Of a stretch of DNA of 64,000 bases, positions 60,258-64,000 are shown in pieces. The DNA is from Paramecium octaurelia. Lineage: Eukaryota; Ciliophora; Oligohymenophorea; Peniculida; Parameciidae. Where the stretch lies: NCBI GenBank assembly GCA_905182995.1, contig CAJJDP010000036.1:124001-188000 (forward strand). The letters run 5' to 3'. The first letter of the stretch is position 1. Each line of letters begins with the position of its first letter. The translations under genes and the position numbers were made by a program. The notes beneath the pieces were generated by a model, which did no database searches, had not been told where the DNA came from, and saw only the letters and a list, made by a program, of their open reading frames with translations.

Positions 60258-62910
60258 TCATTAATTACAATATGATCTCCCTTTTCTCATTTTAGCAGGC
60301 TTCTAACCAAACTTCTAATTGAGTTACTTGAAAATTAGCAATTTTAAAATGAATTAGAGGTTATTATGTGGAAAATAATCAGCATAATTCTAGACTTTAT
60401 CAAAATCTTCCAAGGTTTATGAGAAGTAGCTTTCCCTTAGATACTACAATTATAAATCTTTTTCTGAGTTTTGTTGTACTTTATAAAAAGATTTGCGCTA
60501 GAATTATACAATTGATTGTTTTTTTGAATTTAACAATGTGATGGATTAAGATGGACTTTATTAATTCCGAATTTACGTATTTTTTTTCGATTGTTTTTTT
60601 ATTGATAAACTTGATCTTAATTATTGGTTGTGCATTTGTTCCTCCTCATATCTAATTGAATTGCTATCAGAAGGTTTATCTTTAATACTTCCTATTTCAG
60701 ATTGGCCATATAACTATGTAAAACTTTTATCATCTTAGAACTCAAGTGCAGAATTTTAAACTTCATCATTTTCTAACAAGGTTCGAAATTTGAATATCTT
60801 TCTTTCAAATTCCAAACGATCATTTTAGCGGCTAAAATTACTTTTTAAAATTTTGATATAACAATTTGGTTTGTATTGTATCAATGGACACTAGATTGAA
60901 GAGTGATTTTTCTAACTACACATTTAACAGCATTGTTTTAGAAGAGTAAAATCTTATTTGAATATTAAGGAATCTTTGATCTTATGAAACCTTTAAAAGT
61001 CTCGAGAATTTTATTGAATTATCTTTAGAACTGACTCTCTATCAATTTTGAATAATTCAGTAAACGAATTACTAATAGCTGCTTCTATTGTACATTATCC
61101 AGTAAAAAATTGGAACTCCCCAAATGTATCCCCTGGTTTCAAAATCTTAATAATCTTCTAACTCTTTTCTTCAACAATATTTACTTCCCCTTCAACTATG
61201 TAGTACCTAGATAACAGATAAAAGTTACAGATGTTTATCAAATTTATCATTTAGATGATATATCGGATCCTTGGGAGTGACTTTCATTTAAATCAATTAC
61301 TTAGAGATTAATCCATTTGAAGCATCAGAGAAGTTGTTTTGAAATATCTAGATTTTATTTGAAATCTTATTTCTTATGTCTTAATTTATTTCATTCTATA
61401 AACGAACAGGTAATTAATTTAGTATAGTTTATGTTTCTATATTATTATCCTACGTTTCTTTTTCATTATTATATTTAAAATAATTCCTAACTCTTTGTTG
61501 TAGGGATTAATCTACAAAGAGTTTTTCCATATAAGAATTTAGCAAAATTAGATTTCTTCTTTAATATATATGGATTTTATATACTTATATTTGGTTTTTT
61601 ATTCATTTATACTTTTGACCGTCATTCCTATTTCATTAATGGAATAAGCAAACATGCAACTCGAAAGTAACATAACAATAATTGAAAAAATAATTTCGAT
61701 TTAATTTTTAGGTGTAATATCCCCATATCCAACAGTTGCTACAGTGGTGGTTGACCAATAGAATGAATAATTATATTTAACCCAAATACTTTAACCAATT
61801 ATTTCCTCCTTTTCTAGCCATGACCCATGCAAATTTTGGGTAATATCACCAATATAATGCCATAAGCATGCAATAAAATGAACAAAATAAGTTAGTGTTG
61901 CAAATAGAGATATTAAATCTAGGAGATTCAAGTCTATCCCCTTAATGTATAGCTTTTCTAACTAAGATTCATACTTAGCATATATGGATTTACATATTAT
62001 TATTATCAACATTAAACCTATAATTTCTCTAACATAGTTTATTGTAAAGAATTCAAAATACACTAAAATCCATAATAAACCCCGAGTAATGACATTTTAT
62101 AAAGATTGACTTTAGTAATTAATGTTTTAATCGATTGCTGATTAATCCTTTGTCTAAAACAATTCAATTAAATTTATAATTAATGTATCTATTAAAATTG
62201 AGATGATAAAGTAAATTTCAATTCCTTTTAAAATATGATCGTAAATTCCAAATGATATAATGAATGGACAATACCATAATTCTAATAATTGAGAAAAAAA
62301 AGAGCAAATCTCCAAAATAGTAAATAGTAGTTTAAATTTTTTTAAAAAGTTATTAAACCATATAAGACATTTTTCTTAAGTACATTAGAAAATCTTTAAA
62401 CTTACATGGCTTGAGAGAGCTTTACAAATACATAAAATAGATATAAATTTTTATTTTGATATTTATTGTTTGAAATTCGAGTTTTTTTCAAGTAAGCAAT
62501 CATCTTGAAAGATTGATAATTATTTCTAATTGTTTTTGAGTATATAAGCACTAGAAAATAAATTATTTTTGAATCTTTCAACATTTTGCGTTTTTTTCAT
62601 TGTTTTCATTAAATTTACTGACGGATTAACAAGTTTCTATACTTTAGGTTTGGATTAGATATTTTCAAAATTAAGTGATTCAAATTACTTTGATGAATTA
62701 TAGCTTTCGATTTAGAGACTATTCTAATATTACTATAATATTTAAATAATTAACCAAATTCCCTATTTTTTCAGGTTCTTGTGGTAAAACAGATTCATTT
62801 GAAGAATCTCTTTTAATATAGTTATCTATGTTATTTATTTCAAATTAGTTAAATGGCCCTATTATAGTATTGTTTATCAATCCATCATTTGTTCTATGGC
62901 TAGAAATCAT
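60258..62910 (-). CDS. Cyclic-nucleotide-binding-domain K+ channel
   Basis: Roughly 840-870 aa; several introns, of which one (GTTAATTATTTAAATATTATAG) was placed and others are required by frame. Polar N-terminus, then hydrophobic S1-S6 segments (ELWYCPFIISFGIYDHILKG region), the K+ filter TVGYGDITPKN near 61720-61740, an S6 rich in Ile/Met (IEIIFSIIIVMLLSSCMFA), a C-linker and a cyclic-nucleotide-binding fold (YYIVEGEVNIVEEKSQKIIK, PGDTFGEFQFFTG). After it comes a Cys/His patch (KQCCQMCSQKNHSSIQCP). The phosphate-binding cassette lacks the usual RTA after the FGE element (QCTIEAA instead), so ligand binding is doubtful. Confidence 0.88.
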
Positions 62911-63903
62911 AATTTAAGAAACAAAAAGATAATAAATAATATTTAAATTAACTCATCTCTATTTTTTAATTAACTATATTTTAGCTGAATATCAAAAGAT
63001 AGCATAAAAAAAATGAGTTAGGAGAAAAAAGGCAAACAAAGTTCTTTTATAAATTTCAAAGTTTTTATTCTTAATATATTTGGAAAATTATGTTCTTTGC
63101 AAATAGAGAATATATTTAAATTAGAGCTGCTATAATTATGAAATAGTAAGTAGAATATAGAATCTCTAAAAATCTTAAATATTCGTTTATTGACAATTTT
63201 TTCTAATCATCTTTTAGATAGAAAATAAATGTATGTATTAAAGTTAAATGACTATCTATAGGATTTAACTAGATCTATATAATAATTATACCCTGGAGAA
63301 AAATCACTTGATGTTACATACAAGAATTTTAATTGATCTTTACTAATTTATTAAATAATAAACTCGAAATATTTTTTCTAAACTTCGATTCAATTCAAAA
63401 GCCGTCCATGGAGTAATTTATTTTTAATTTTCTTTTAATATGATAGTTCAAATTTTATCTGAAAACAGATAATTTGAGATTAAAATTCAAGAGTAAATAA
63501 TAAAATTAATATCAAAATTAATGTTACTTTCTGATTATAAATTATATCAATAGAGTTATAGAAATACTGATAAAATACTTGAGATAACAATACTCTGAGG
63601 TAAACATGTAATTTTAACTAAAATTAACAGTATCGTATTTGGGGGGGTAGGGGATTTTCGAAATTGTTTTGCTTATTTGCTAGTGTTTTTGTAATTTTTC
63701 ATTGTTTTGAATTGGGATGAATCAAATTTAGTTGTGGAACCTAAATACAAAAATAGTATTCTTTTAGACTCCACATTTGAATTTATTTAATAGTCATTTG
63801 AATTTAGTTGGTTATTGCTCTTTAGAAAATAAATTAAAGAAAACTTATTCAAAAATTGATTAATCAGCCATTTATTTTAAAGAAAATAATTTGTTCATTA
63901 GTC
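62911..63903. other. AT-rich intergenic region with a G-run and possible gene debris
   Basis: 993 bp. On the minus strand around 63190-63430 a frame reads FLYVTSSDFSPGYNYYIDL, coding-like, but no start can be linked to it. A G-rich string lies at 63641-63653. A short plus frame (MSQEKKGKQSSFINFK, near 63013) ends after 42 codons. Confidence 0.5.
63641..63653 (+). other. G-run GGGGGGGTAGGGG
   Basis: Eleven guanines in thirteen bases within DNA of very low GC. It is not a clean Paramecium telomere unit (G4T2/G3T3). Its meaning is unknown. Confidence 0.6.
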
Positions 63904-64000
63904 ATGATCACACAAGACAGCTAAAGAAGGAAAGAGTACTTTAAATAACGGCTCTTAATAATAAAAGAGTATTTAATTAGTTATATTACTTCAAAAGGCA
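63904..64000 (+). CDS. Possible 5' end of a gene cut by the window edge
   Basis: ATG 63904 opens a frame that stays open to the edge (MITQDSQRRKEYFKQRLLII). The start of a helical, charged protein is plausible, but 32 codons are too few to be sure and no family is visible. Confidence 0.35.

Overview
The window is AT-rich eukaryotic DNA that reads as protein only with the ciliate nuclear code: TAA and TAG are glutamine and TGA is the only stop. Genes are dense (about 38 in 64 kb), intergenic spacers are often under 100 bp, and introns are tiny (19-38 nt, GT..TAG/AAG). With three trichocyst-matrix-protein-like genes, this points to a Paramecium macronuclear scaffold. Under the standard code every real gene looks shattered. 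I built gene models by hand from reading frame, intron boundaries and TGA stops. For most models the total length minus introns is divisible by three; internal introns of the largest genes were not all mapped.

Layout. 1-8.5 kb: 3' end of an SP-RING SUMO ligase, an aquaporin-like channel, then on the minus strand a very long TARBP1/Trm3-type tRNA ribose methyltransferase and a glutamine-dependent asparagine synthetase. 9.1-11.9 kb: a 1388-bp block present twice, identical as far as I read it and separated by a single N at 10485, most likely an unmerged contig overlap; it carries one unknown gene. 11.9-17.2 kb: a trichocyst matrix protein (TMP) and an XMAP215/ch-TOG microtubule polymerase. 17.3-23 kb: a DHHC palmitoyltransferase, two small unknown genes, a C11orf65/MFI-like IQ protein and an RCC1-repeat coiled-coil protein. 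23-28.7 kb: a membrane protein with a histidine-kinase-like tail, a cysteine-rich surface-type protein and a four-pass membrane protein. 29-36.9 kb: coiled-coil proteins, a BuGZ/ZNF207-type zinc finger and a zinc-finger/SPRY-like protein. 36.9-47.7 kb: a cathepsin-type protease, coiled-coil proteins, three more secretory-type genes of TMP character, a CCCH zinc finger and the 24-kDa subunit of complex I. 47.8-56 kb: CCT-zeta, an ASNSD1-like amidotransferase, ankyrin and unknown proteins. 56.6-64 kb: an M20 metallopeptidase, a doubly acylated small protein with a PP1-docking motif, a type I membrane protein, a cyclic-nucleotide-binding K+ channel and the start of a gene cut by the window edge.

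Functional themes are ordinary for a ciliate: regulated secretion (TMPs, cathepsin), microtubules and cilia (XMAP215, BuGZ, MFI-like, coiled coils), membrane signalling (K+ channel, DHHC, acylated protein) and housekeeping (CCT, complex I, tRNA modification, asparagine synthesis). I see no operon, CRISPR array, rRNA or intact transposon.
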